From Methylocystis sp. B8 (GTDB lineage: Bacteria > Pseudomonadota > Alphaproteobacteria > Rhizobiales > Beijerinckiaceae), in assembly GCF_005771425.1 (NCBI RefSeq), contig NZ_VBTZ01000005.1, positions 1 to 64,000 on the forward strand: DNA of 64,000 bases, read 5' to 3'. Under the pieces are notes generated by a model. The model was not told where the DNA came from. It saw only the letters and a program-made list of their open reading frames with translations, and made no database searches. Position 1 is the first letter of the stretch. Each line of letters begins with the position of its first letter. Below are positions 36,555 through 44,717 of the stretch, in pieces. The translations under genes and the position numbers were made by a program.

Positions 36555-36872
36555 ATGGCCGTTTCGCGCGAAAGCCCGTTCGCGAGCCGCACGTCGCGGG
36601 TTATCCTCGGATTCACCGTCGCAATCTGCGCGGTCGCTGCTGTCGCGGCCGCGCCCTCGACGTTTGATCCGAAGAGCCAATCCGCAGCCACTGGCGTCCA
36701 AGCCGCCGTGAGCCTTAACGACGTCGGCATGCGTCCGCTGGCGCGCGGACCGGCGATCCGAGTGGGGCGCGCCTATGGCGCGGAGGATGAAGATTGCACG
36801 CTCGTCATTATGCCGAAGGCTGACGAGCGTGGTCGCGTCCGTTACATGCGTAGCGTCTCCTGCGCGAATTGA
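36555..36872 (+). CDS. Small exported hypothetical protein
   Basis: The 105-aa protein has a signal-like hydrophobic start (TSRVILGFTVAICAVAAVAA) and a short C-terminal region with two Cys (DCTLVIMP, RSVSCAN). The ATG at 36555 follows GGGAG; a GTG at 36540 is the alternative. No family recognised. A terminator follows. Confidence 0.62.
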   Translation: MAVSRESPFASRTSRVILGFTVAICAVAAVAAAPSTFDPKSQSAATGVQAAVSLNDVGMRPLARGPAIRVGRAYGAEDEDCTLVIMPKADERGRVRYMRSVSCAN

Positions 36873-36916
36873 CGCCAAGAGTCGCGCACCCGGATTAGGC
36901 CAAAGGGCTGGCCTTG

Positions 36917-36959
36917 GGCGAAGATGGTTCGGAAACGGACGTCTTCGCCTTTTTGTTTT
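36917..36959 (+). terminator. Rho-independent terminator
   Basis: GGCGAAGA pairs with TCTTCGCC around a 17-base loop and is followed by TTTTTGTTTT, between the small exported gene and the convergent porin. Confidence 0.78.
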
Positions 36960-36974
36960 CGCTGAATTGTTTTC

Positions 36975-38330
36975 CTAGAACTTCGTCTGCAGACGCAGTC
37001 CGACATAGCTCGCCCGCAACCTCTCCGGATTCCACGGATCGATGATTTGAATGTCGCCTGAGAGCCGCAGCCAGCGCGTCACCGCGAAATTATAAAAGGC
37101 CTCGACGCCGCCCTCGCTGCGGCGATAAATCCGCCTTACGGCCAGTCCAGAGAGGAGCGGCTGGCTGAGGCCAAAATGGTAAAATCCGACGCCCCAGCGA
37201 TCCTCCTCGCGTCCCGCCATCAGATTATTGCCGGCGAGACCGACGAGCATGCTCCATCTGACCGGATTGGGATTGCCGTCCGAGAGAGTCGCGAGGGTGA
37301 ACAGCCCCCAGCCGACTTTGGGGTCAGTCTCGCTCTGCATCAGATATTGCTGGATGGCGTATGAAACGAAGCGATAGCCTTTTTTTGTAATTCCTCTGAG
37401 CCGGGCGATCGCCGCGCTTTCGCCGATGTCTTCGAGGTCGAAGCCCCGCGCATTGCTGTAGGCGAAGCGAAAGGTATGGAAGCCCTTGAGGCCGCCAATC
37501 TCGACGGGCACGGTCGCCATCAGGCCGGCGCCGATTCCGCGCTCGAAAGGCCGTTCGATGACGCGCGGCTGCTGGGCGTTGCGCGGGTCGGCCACCATGA
37601 TTTTGAGATCGAAATATTGGGTCTTGAGCGCGGCGACGCCGCCCAAGAGATAGGGCGGCGCGATGATCAGACGGTCGGCGACCGTTTCCGGCGAGCTGAC
37701 GCCGATGCCGGTCGAGGGCAGCGCGAAGGCGCGGTTCATGAAGGTGTCGATGCCGCCGCCGCCGACGAGCGGCGTCTGCGAGGCGAGCGTCAGCATATTG
37801 AACTTGCCGATCGTCACCGAGAAGTGCTCGCTGAACTCCTGCGTCAGCGTCATTGAAAGGGCCGAGTGGTAGACGTCGCGCGCGACGAAGGCGAGCGCGA
37901 CGTTGACAGGCAGCAGCGCCAAATCCTGGCGATTTATGTTGCGGCCGAAGTAATGCTCATATTGCGCGTTGAATTTGGGCCCTTTCCAGAACCCGAGCTT
38001 TTCGCCGTCGACGCGCAGGAAGGTGTCCATCTTGCCGCCGTATTGCGCCGTCCGATCGAGCGCGCCAGCGGGAATGCCCTGGTAAAATTGTGTGATCCAG
38101 ACGTCGAGGTCGATGCCGAACTTGCGCAGTTGGTCCTTGGGTCCGTCCGGCGTGTCGGTCAGCGATTTCTGCTTGGCGAGGGAGACGGTCTCGTCTTCAG
38201 CCAGGGCTGGCGGGACGATGGCTACGACACTGACGGCCGCGGCAATGACGCAAGCCGCGGCGGTCGAATGGCGCCCGCGTATGCCTCGCCTTTTTGGGGA
38301 GGCCGGCCCGCTCGACTTCCTTCGCCACAT
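36975..38330 (-). CDS. OprB-like carbohydrate-type porin
   Basis: The 451-aa exported protein has a signal peptide and the OprB pattern (KFNAQYEHYFGRN, GKFNMLTLA, then repeated short beta strands) ending in the aromatic YVGLRLQTKF. It is probably an outer-membrane channel. The substrate cannot be told. Confidence 0.8.
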   Translation of the reverse strand: MWRRKSSGPASPKRRGIRGRHSTAAACVIAAAVSVVAIVPPALAEDETVSLAKQKSLTDTPDGPKDQLRKFGIDLDVWITQFYQGIPAGALDRTAQYGGKMDTFLRVDGEKLGFWKGPKFNAQYEHYFGRNINRQDLALLPVNVALAFVARDVYHSALSMTLTQEFSEHFSVTIGKFNMLTLASQTPLVGGGGIDTFMNRAFALPSTGIGVSSPETVADRLIIAPPYLLGGVAALKTQYFDLKIMVADPRNAQQPRVIERPFERGIGAGLMATVPVEIGGLKGFHTFRFAYSNARGFDLEDIGESAAIARLRGITKKGYRFVSYAIQQYLMQSETDPKVGWGLFTLATLSDGNPNPVRWSMLVGLAGNNLMAGREEDRWGVGFYHFGLSQPLLSGLAVRRIYRRSEGGVEAFYNFAVTRWLRLSGDIQIIDPWNPERLRASYVGLRLQTKF

Positions 38331-38548
38331 CCTTATTGGCCCCGCGCGAAGTCCGTTCGTGAATCAAATGCCCGTGAAGCTTAACGCCCTAGCCGCGCTT
38401 GTCTATCGCTGGCGCGCAACAGTCACGAGCCTTCGTTTCGCCAGAGTCCCCACGCGAGCCGCCGAATGTGGGGGGCTTATTCGTTGACGCCCCGAGCCCC
38501 TCTCCCTACTGTGCGCGCCTCCCCTAAAGATTGGCCAGCTCGCATCCC

Positions 38549-40234
38549 ATGTCCGCACCGCTCCTTTTGTCGTCCGAACTCGTCGAAGCCGCGCGCGTCT
38601 CGCCCGCCTGGCCGTTCGAAGAGGCGCGAAAGCTCGTCAAACGGGTCGAGGCGAGCGGTCAAAAGAGCGTGCTGTTCGAGACCGGGTACGGCCCGTCAGG
38701 CCTGCCGCATATCGGCACCTTCGGCGAGGTCGCCCGCACCAGCATGGTGCGCCGCGCTTTTGAGGTCCTGACCGAGGGCAGAATCGCGACGCGCCTCATC
38801 GCCTTCTCGGATGACATGGACGGGCTGCGCAAGGTCCCCGACAACATTCCGAACAAAGAGCTGGTCGCGGCGAACCTCGGCAAGCCCCTGACGCAGGTGC
38901 CGGACCCTTTCGGCACGCATGACAGTTTCGGCGCGCATAATAATGCGCGGCTGCGCGCCTTCCTCGACGCCTTCGGCTTCGACTATGAATTCGCGTCGTC
39001 GACGGAATATTATAAGAGCGGCCGTTTCGACGCCGCCTTGAAGCACATGCTCGCGCGCTACGACGCGGTGATGAAGATCATGCTGCCGAGCTTTCGCGAG
39101 GAGCGCGCAGCGACCTATTCGCCCTTCTTACCCGTTCATCCGAAGACCGGCATCGTCATGCAGGTTCCGCTCGAGAGCTACGACGCGCAAGCCGGCACGA
39201 TCTCCTGGAGCGATCCGGACACGGGCGAAAAATTCACGACGCCCGTCACCGGCGGCCATTGCAAACTACAATGGAAGCCGGACTGGGCGATGCGCTGGTA
39301 TGCGCTTAACGTCGATTACGAGATGGCCGGCAAGGACCTCATCGAGTCGGTGAAACTCTCAGGCGCGATCGTGCGCGCGCTCGGCGGACGGGCGCCGGAA
39401 GGCTTCAATTACGAACTCTTCCTCGACGAGAAGGGCCAGAAAATCTCGAAGTCGAAGGGCAACGGCCTGACGATCGAGGAATGGCTGACCTACGCCAGCC
39501 CCGAGAGCCTCGCGCAATTCATGTTTCAGAAGCCGACCGCCGCCAAGCGGCTCTATTTCGACGTGATCCCGCGCGCCGTCGACGACTATCTGAATTTCCT
39601 CGACGCTTACCCACGCCAGGACTGGAAGAATCGTCTCGGCAATCCGGTATGGCACATTCACGCCGGCGATCCGCCAGAGTCCGAGACGCTGGCGCATCAG
39701 GGCGAGACGAAGGGAACGAGCGTTTCCTTCTCCATGCTGCTCAATCTTGCCGCCGTCGCCAACGCCGAAGACCCCGCGGTGCTTTGGGGCTTTCTGCGTC
39801 GCTATGCGCCATCCGCGACGCCGGAAAATCATCCACGGCTCAATAAGCTCGTGGGCTACGCCGTCGCTTATTTCCGCGATTTCGTGAAGCCCGCGAAAAG
39901 CTATCGCGCCGCGGACGAGGTCGAGCGCGACGTGCTGCAAAAGATCAATCAAACGCTCTCGGGCATGGAGCTCGCAAGCGCCGAAGAGATACAGACGGCG
40001 CTTTACGATGTCGCCCGCGCCGTGCCGCGCTATCAGGACTTTAACGCCAAGGGCGCGACGCCTGAGCGTCCCGGCGTCTCCAACGACTTCTTCAACATGC
40101 TCTATGAAGTGCTGCTCGGCGAGAAGAAGGGACCGCGCTTTGGCTCTTTCATTGCGCTCTACGGCGTCGCCGAGACGCGCAAGCTGATCGAGGACGCGCT
40201 TAGCGGCGCCTTTGTCGCGCGCGAAACCGCCTGA
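38549..40234 (+). CDS. lysS: Class I lysyl-tRNA synthetase
   Basis: The 561-aa enzyme has the class I HIGH-type motif ([14 protein letters not shown]) and KMSKS-type KISKSKG. This archaeal-type LysRS replaces class II LysS in many alphaproteobacteria. I used the ATG at 38549; a TTG at 38531 is also open. The stop overlaps the next gene start (TGATG). Confidence 0.95.
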   Translation: MSAPLLLSSELVEAARVSPAWPFEEARKLVKRVEASGQKSVLFETGYGPSGLPHIGTFGEVARTSMVRRAFEVLTEGRIATRLIAFSDDMDGLRKVPDNIPNKELVAANLGKPLTQVPDPFGTHDSFGAHNNARLRAFLDAFGFDYEFASSTEYYKSGRFDAALKHMLARYDAVMKIMLPSFREERAATYSPFLPVHPKTGIVMQVPLESYDAQAGTISWSDPDTGEKFTTPVTGGHCKLQWKPDWAMRWYALNVDYEMAGKDLIESVKLSGAIVRALGGRAPEGFNYELFLDEKGQKISKSKGNGLTIEEWLTYASPESLAQFMFQKPTAAKRLYFDVIPRAVDDYLNFLDAYPRQDWKNRLGNPVWHIHAGDPPESETLAHQGETKGTSVSFSMLLNLAAVANAEDPAVLWGFLRRYAPSATPENHPRLNKLVGYAVAYFRDFVKPAKSYRAADEVERDVLQKINQTLSGMELASAEEIQTALYDVARAVPRYQDFNAKGATPERPGVSNDFFNMLYEVLLGEKKGPRFGSFIALYGVAETRKLIEDALSGAFVARETA

Positions 40235-40782
40235 TGCGCGCAGCAGACGCTGACATTCTCATCGTGTCGGGCTGGAGCGACTCAGGCCCCGATCATTGGC
40301 AGACGCGCTGGCAGGCGAAACTCTCCACAGCCAGACGCGTGACTCAGCGCGACTTTGAGAAGCCAATACGCGCCGAGTGGGAAGAGACGATCGCGCGCGA
40401 AGTTCTCGCAAGCGCGCGGCCCGTGGTGATCGTCGCGCATTCGCTCGGCGTCATCGCAGCTCTTCATGCAGCGCAACGCGTCGGGAAAAGAATCGCCGGC
40501 GCCTTTCTCGTCGCGCCGCCATCGGAAGCGGTGATCCGAGAATTGCCGTCAGTTGATTCCGCCTTTCTGCCGATTCCCCGCGCGCGACTTCCCTTTCCTG
40601 CGGCGATGGTCGGCAGCAGCGATGACCCTTACGCGGATCTGCTCTTCGCGCGTCATCTCTCGCAGGATATCGGGGCGCAATTCATCGATGCCGGCGCCGC
40701 CGGCCATATCAATGTCGATAGCGGCCATGGACCCTGGCCGGAAGGATCGCTCGCCTTCGCCAATTTCATGGCGAAGCTTTAA
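40234..40782 (+). CDS. RBBP9/YdeN-family serine hydrolase
   Basis: The 182-aa alpha/beta hydrolase has the ILIVSGWSDSGPDHWQTRW start and nucleophile motif AHSLG (residues 68-72), with Asp and His near DDPYADLL and GAAGHINVDSG. The substrate is unknown. It is translationally coupled to lysS. Confidence 0.85.
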   Translation: MRAADADILIVSGWSDSGPDHWQTRWQAKLSTARRVTQRDFEKPIRAEWEETIAREVLASARPVVIVAHSLGVIAALHAAQRVGKRIAGAFLVAPPSEAVIRELPSVDSAFLPIPRARLPFPAAMVGSSDDPYADLLFARHLSQDIGAQFIDAGAAGHINVDSGHGPWPEGSLAFANFMAKL

Positions 40783-40911
40783 GCCGTCATTAATTCGGAG
40801 TATTGACACCCTATTAGCGATCATCGACTTTGACGCGGCGCGACGGTCGCAGCCTTGCCGCAATCGGCGTCGACGCGTTTTTGTAACGGCCGTTCATTGA
40901 GAAGATTTGAG

Positions 40912-42669
40912 ATGAGCATCACAAAAGCTTTCCGCTCCGCTGCGCTTGCAATCGGCATTTTCGCAGCAGCCTCGCCCAGCGCGTCGGCGTTCGAACGCGT
41001 CGAACAGCCCTCTTCAATTCCGGACGCCGGTCCTTGGGATGAAAAGGCTTGGAACGGCTTTTACAGCACGAGCCAGGGCTCTCGCCTCATTCCTTGGGAT
41101 TGGATCAAAGCGCTCAAGCAGGCGGACGGGCAGCCCTTCCTTGCCGATGGATTGGCGCGCTACGGCTATCTCGCCAATCCTGCAAGCCCGACGCCGGGGC
41201 TGCCGGTCGGCTTCGTCGTATCCGACGGCGTGTTGGGTCCCTCCTGCGCCGCCTGCCATACGCGCCAGATCGACGTCGAGGGAAAAGCCTACCGCATTGA
41301 CGGCGGACCGGCGCTCGCCGACATGGGCGCGCTTTGGGCCGATCTCGATACGGTCGTGGGCAAAGTTCTTGCTGACCCGACGTCCTTTTCGGAATTCGCC
41401 AAGGCCATTCTCGGAAGCGGCTACGATCCGCAGAAAGAAACCAAGCTGCGCGCCGAAGTCGATCTCTGGTATGCGCGTCACCACGCCATCACCGAAGCCG
41501 GCCTGCCGAAAGATAGGCCTTGGGGCTCCGGACGCATCGACGCCGTCGGCATGATCCTCAATCGCGTCACTGGCCTCGACATCGGTCCGGGGCCGACGCA
41601 CATGATTATCGGGAACATGCGAAAGGCCGATGCGCCGGTGCGGCCGCCGTTCCTTTGGAACGCGCCGCGGCAGGACCATACGCAGTGGCCGGGCTTCGCC
41701 GATAACGGCGACCGCATTCTGGCCATGTCCAGAAACGTCGGACAGGTCTACGGCGTCTTCGGCGAATTCTTCCCCGAGAAGGACGCCACGCATCTCCTCG
41801 GCTTCAATTACGTCAAATCCAATTCCGTCGACTTCAAAGGGCTGATCGAATTGGAGCATCTCGTCGAGCGGATCGGTCCGCCGAAATGGCCGTGGCCCGT
41901 GGACATGACGCTCGCCGGGCAAGGCAAGCTGATCTATCAGCGTCCCTATGAAGAGGGCGGATGCGCTGATTGCCACGGAATCGATCGAGGCCAGCCGCGA
42001 CTGCTCAATCCGGACACTTGGTGCACGCCAGTTCAGGACGTCGGCACCGACGCGCGGGAATATCAATATTTCGCGCCGGACTGGAAGGTCGACACCGGCG
42101 CGCTGACGGGCGCCTTCATTCCCTTCGTGTCACAGCCGCTCGACAGGAAGGACATGCCCGTCTCAGTGCTGGCGACCGCTGTGCGCGGCGCGATCCTGCA
42201 ACACTTCATTCCGGTCACGGTGAATACGGTCGAACGACAGAGGGCCGACGTCGCGTTGGCGATTCTGCAGCCTTTGATCGAAGAGCTGAAGGGCGTCTAC
42301 AAGATTCCGGGCACGCCCGGCGCCGGACGCTGGGCCTGCCGCCGCGCGCCGGAAACCGAAGGCAAGATCAAGTTCGAGGCTCGCGTGCTCGAAGGCGTCT
42401 GGGCGGCGGCGCCTTACCTGCACAACGCCTCGGTGCCGTCGCTCGCCGAGCTCTTGAAGCCGCCGCAACAGCGCGTCGCGGACTTTAAAGTCGGTCCTGC
42501 CTATGACGTTTCCGTTGTGGGCCTCGCGGTAGAGCAGCCGAAGTCGACCTTCCTGATGAAAACGGATTGCAACAGAGGCTCAGGGGTCAGCCATTGCGGT
42601 CACGACTTTGGGACGTCATTGAGCGACGCCGATAAACGCGCGCTGCTCGAATATCTGAAAACGCTTTGA
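40912..42669 (+). CDS. RoxA-like di-heme cytochrome c protein
   Basis: The 585-aa exported protein has two heme motifs, CAACH near residue 107 and CADCH near 352, and the long conserved blocks of RoxA/di-heme cytochrome c peroxidase-like proteins (DVGTDAREYQYF, APYLHNASVPSLAELL). True RoxA cleaves rubber; relatives have unknown substrates. I chose the ATG at 40912, which gives a signal peptide. Confidence 0.82.
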   Translation: MSITKAFRSAALAIGIFAAASPSASAFERVEQPSSIPDAGPWDEKAWNGFYSTSQGSRLIPWDWIKALKQADGQPFLADGLARYGYLANPASPTPGLPVGFVVSDGVLGPSCAACHTRQIDVEGKAYRIDGGPALADMGALWADLDTVVGKVLADPTSFSEFAKAILGSGYDPQKETKLRAEVDLWYARHHAITEAGLPKDRPWGSGRIDAVGMILNRVTGLDIGPGPTHMIIGNMRKADAPVRPPFLWNAPRQDHTQWPGFADNGDRILAMSRNVGQVYGVFGEFFPEKDATHLLGFNYVKSNSVDFKGLIELEHLVERIGPPKWPWPVDMTLAGQGKLIYQRPYEEGGCADCHGIDRGQPRLLNPDTWCTPVQDVGTDAREYQYFAPDWKVDTGALTGAFIPFVSQPLDRKDMPVSVLATAVRGAILQHFIPVTVNTVERQRADVALAILQPLIEELKGVYKIPGTPGAGRWACRRAPETEGKIKFEARVLEGVWAAAPYLHNASVPSLAELLKPPQQRVADFKVGPAYDVSVVGLAVEQPKSTFLMKTDCNRGSGVSHCGHDFGTSLSDADKRALLEYLKTL

Positions 42670-42777
42670 TCGACGCGACTCGGGACGGCCGTCGTCCCGA
42701 GATTCCCGTTCAGGTCAGCTTTTCCCCGGCGCAGCGACGCCTATATCGACCTTCTTGGAGTCGCTTGCGACGCTGCT

Positions 42778-42892
42778 AGAGCGCGGCTCGCGAAAAAGTG
42801 GATACCGGATTTTCGCGCAAAGCGCGCTCTAAGCTTTTGGAATCGATCACGTCATCTGCGTTTAGGCGATTCCGCCTAAACGCAGCGTGATC
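42778..42892. repeat. Two-hairpin intergenic repeat
   Basis: The first hairpin (42778-42830) pairs AGAGCGCG / CGCGCTCT and, inside it, CGCGAAAA / TTTTCGCG. The second (42845-42892) pairs GATCACG / CGTGATC and CTGCGTTTAGGCG / CGCCTAAACGCAG around an ATTC loop. It resembles dispersed Rhizobiales repeats; this is the only copy in the window. It sits before udgX. Confidence 0.75.
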
Positions 42893-42907
42893 TAGTGGAA
42901 AGGTCGC

Positions 42908-43582
42908 GTGGAGAAATCCCAAATCGTAATCCGGGCGAAGCCTTCGCCGGCAATCGACTTATTGACCGAAGCGAAGTCTCTTTCGGCGCTCGCCGGACAA
43001 GAGGCTGAATGCACTCGTTGTCCGCTCTATAAAAACGCCACTCAAGTCGTTCCTGGAGAAGGATCGCCGCAGGCGCGCGTTCTGCTGATCGGCGAGCAGC
43101 CGGGAGATGTGGAAGATCGGTCCGGGCGGCCCTTCGTCGGACCTTCGGGCAAGCTCCTCGACATCGCGCTGGAGCGCGCCGGCGTCGAGCGCGATAAATG
43201 CTTTGTCACCAATGCGGTGAAACATTTCAAATTCGATCCGCGCGGCAAGCGCCGTCTGCACAAGAAGCCAGACGCCGGGGAGATCGACGCCTGCCGCTGG
43301 TGGCTCGATCGCGAACGCGCTTTGCTCCAACCTGGACTGATCGTGGCGCTCGGCGCGACCGCGATCCGCTGCGCGCTCGGCCGCTCAGAGGCGGTATCGC
43401 AGCTGCGCGGCGAAATCTTCGACCTCGATGGCGGCGCGCAATTCTTGGCGACCGTCCACCCATCATCTCTGCTACGTTTGAAGGATGAATCGGATAAGCG
43501 ACAAGCCTGGCGAGGTTTTCTCGCCGATCTTAGTAAGATCGCAAGCTGGATCGAAAAGGACGAGGCGCGCGCAGCGCGCTAG
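42908..43582 (+). CDS. udgX: UdgX-type uracil-DNA glycosylase
   Basis: The 224-aa family-4-related Fe-S glycosylase has Cys35/38, 98 and 129 as likely cluster ligands, the GEQPGDVEDRSGRPFVGPSG loop and the special KRRLH insert at 114-118. In UdgX the His of this loop (118 here) forms a covalent bond with the uracil site in DNA. The motif reads KRRLH rather than the textbook KRRIH. The late VHPSSLLR motif is present. The start is GTG. Confidence 0.9.
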   Translation: MEKSQIVIRAKPSPAIDLLTEAKSLSALAGQEAECTRCPLYKNATQVVPGEGSPQARVLLIGEQPGDVEDRSGRPFVGPSGKLLDIALERAGVERDKCFVTNAVKHFKFDPRGKRRLHKKPDAGEIDACRWWLDRERALLQPGLIVALGATAIRCALGRSEAVSQLRGEIFDLDGGAQFLATVHPSSLLRLKDESDKRQAWRGFLADLSKIASWIEKDEARAAR

Positions 43583-44696
43583 CGCCTTCGCGCTCGTCGC
43601 GTCCCTTGCGTTTGCCGGCGCGGCGCGCGCCGAACTGCTGAAGTTCGAAACGCCGCCGGACGGAGCGGGAGAAGCCGTTTCCGCGACGGTGAAACTCGAT
43701 GGAACGACCTACGAGGTCGCTGGAACGTTGTCGAAGCCGGCGCAATCGCCAAGCGGCGGCGCAAAGTCCATTCTGATCGAGACGCAACCGAGCGAGGACG
43801 TGAAGCCGCTCGCGCTCGAACGCGGACTCGCCGTGCTGACGCTCGATGTCGCCAAGCTCCCCGACAAAGCCAAAGAGCCAGCGTTGCGCGATGTGCTTGG
43901 GCATATTCGCGGCGCGCTCAAGATGAAGCGCGTCCTCGGCCGCGCGCAGGGCGCCGACGCCGACGCCATGTCGAACGCGGCCTCGGCATTCGACGGACTG
44001 TTGCTTCATGACGCGAGCCGCGAGCCGGGAAGCCCAGCGCGCTTCATCGCAACCTGGGGCGCCGACGCCTATTGGCGCGAGAAGCCGCGCATCGAATTTG
44101 AGAAGAGCGCGCCGCCGAACGGCCGACGCTTTTATCTCGCTGGCGTCGCCAGTTCGACCACGGCGACAAATTGCGTCGCGCCCATCAACGCGCGCGCCAT
44201 CGCGCCGCCGCTGCGGGCGCTATTCGTCGCGCTCGACGAATGGACGGCGAAGGCCATCGCGCCGCCCGCCTCGCGCGCGCTGCGCGATGGCGATCTAACG
44301 CCGGCGCAGGATCTGAAGTGGCCGAAAGTTGCCGATTTGCCCGCGCCGCCTGAGGGGGCGAGGCGCGTTCCGAAAATCGACGCTGACGGCAATGACGTCC
44401 CCGGCCTGCGTCTGCCGGACCTCGCGCTCCCCATTGCGACCTTCACGGGCTTCAATGCGCAAAAAAACAAGAAAGGGCAGCTCTGCGTCGCGGGCGCGGC
44501 GATCCCTTTCCCCGCGACAAAACCGGATGGCGAAAAAAATGGCGATCCACGCCCGTCGCTCGTCGAGCGCTATGGATCGCGCGCCTATTTCGTCGCGACG
44601 ATGCGCATTATCGCCGACAAGCTCGTCAAGGAGCGGCTGTTGTTACAGCGGGACGCCGACGCCTATGTCGCCGCGGCGAGATCAGCGCCTTTCTAA
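43485..44696 (+). CDS. Alpha/beta hydrolase-domain exported protein, short form
   Basis: The 403-aa protein matches the C-terminal parts of the 'alpha/beta hydrolase domain' family (PF20091-like): TNCVAPINARAIAPPLRALF, PDLALPIATFTGFN, VERYGSRAYFVATM and the LLLQRDADAYVAAA end. Full-length relatives are much longer, so the N-terminal catalytic part may be missing or replaced. It starts inside udgX (98-base overlap, ATG after AAGG), and a signal-like stretch begins near residue 31. No later in-frame ATG or GTG fits. Confidence 0.6.
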   Translation: MNRISDKPGEVFSPILVRSQAGSKRTRRAQRASAFALVASLAFAGAARAELLKFETPPDGAGEAVSATVKLDGTTYEVAGTLSKPAQSPSGGAKSILIETQPSEDVKPLALERGLAVLTLDVAKLPDKAKEPALRDVLGHIRGALKMKRVLGRAQGADADAMSNAASAFDGLLLHDASREPGSPARFIATWGADAYWREKPRIEFEKSAPPNGRRFYLAGVASSTTATNCVAPINARAIAPPLRALFVALDEWTAKAIAPPASRALRDGDLTPAQDLKWPKVADLPAPPEGARRVPKIDADGNDVPGLRLPDLALPIATFTGFNAQKNKKGQLCVAGAAIPFPATKPDGEKNGDPRPSLVERYGSRAYFVATMRIIADKLVKERLLLQRDADAYVAAARSAPF

Positions 44697-44717
44697 AATG
44701 TGGAGACGAATTCAAGG

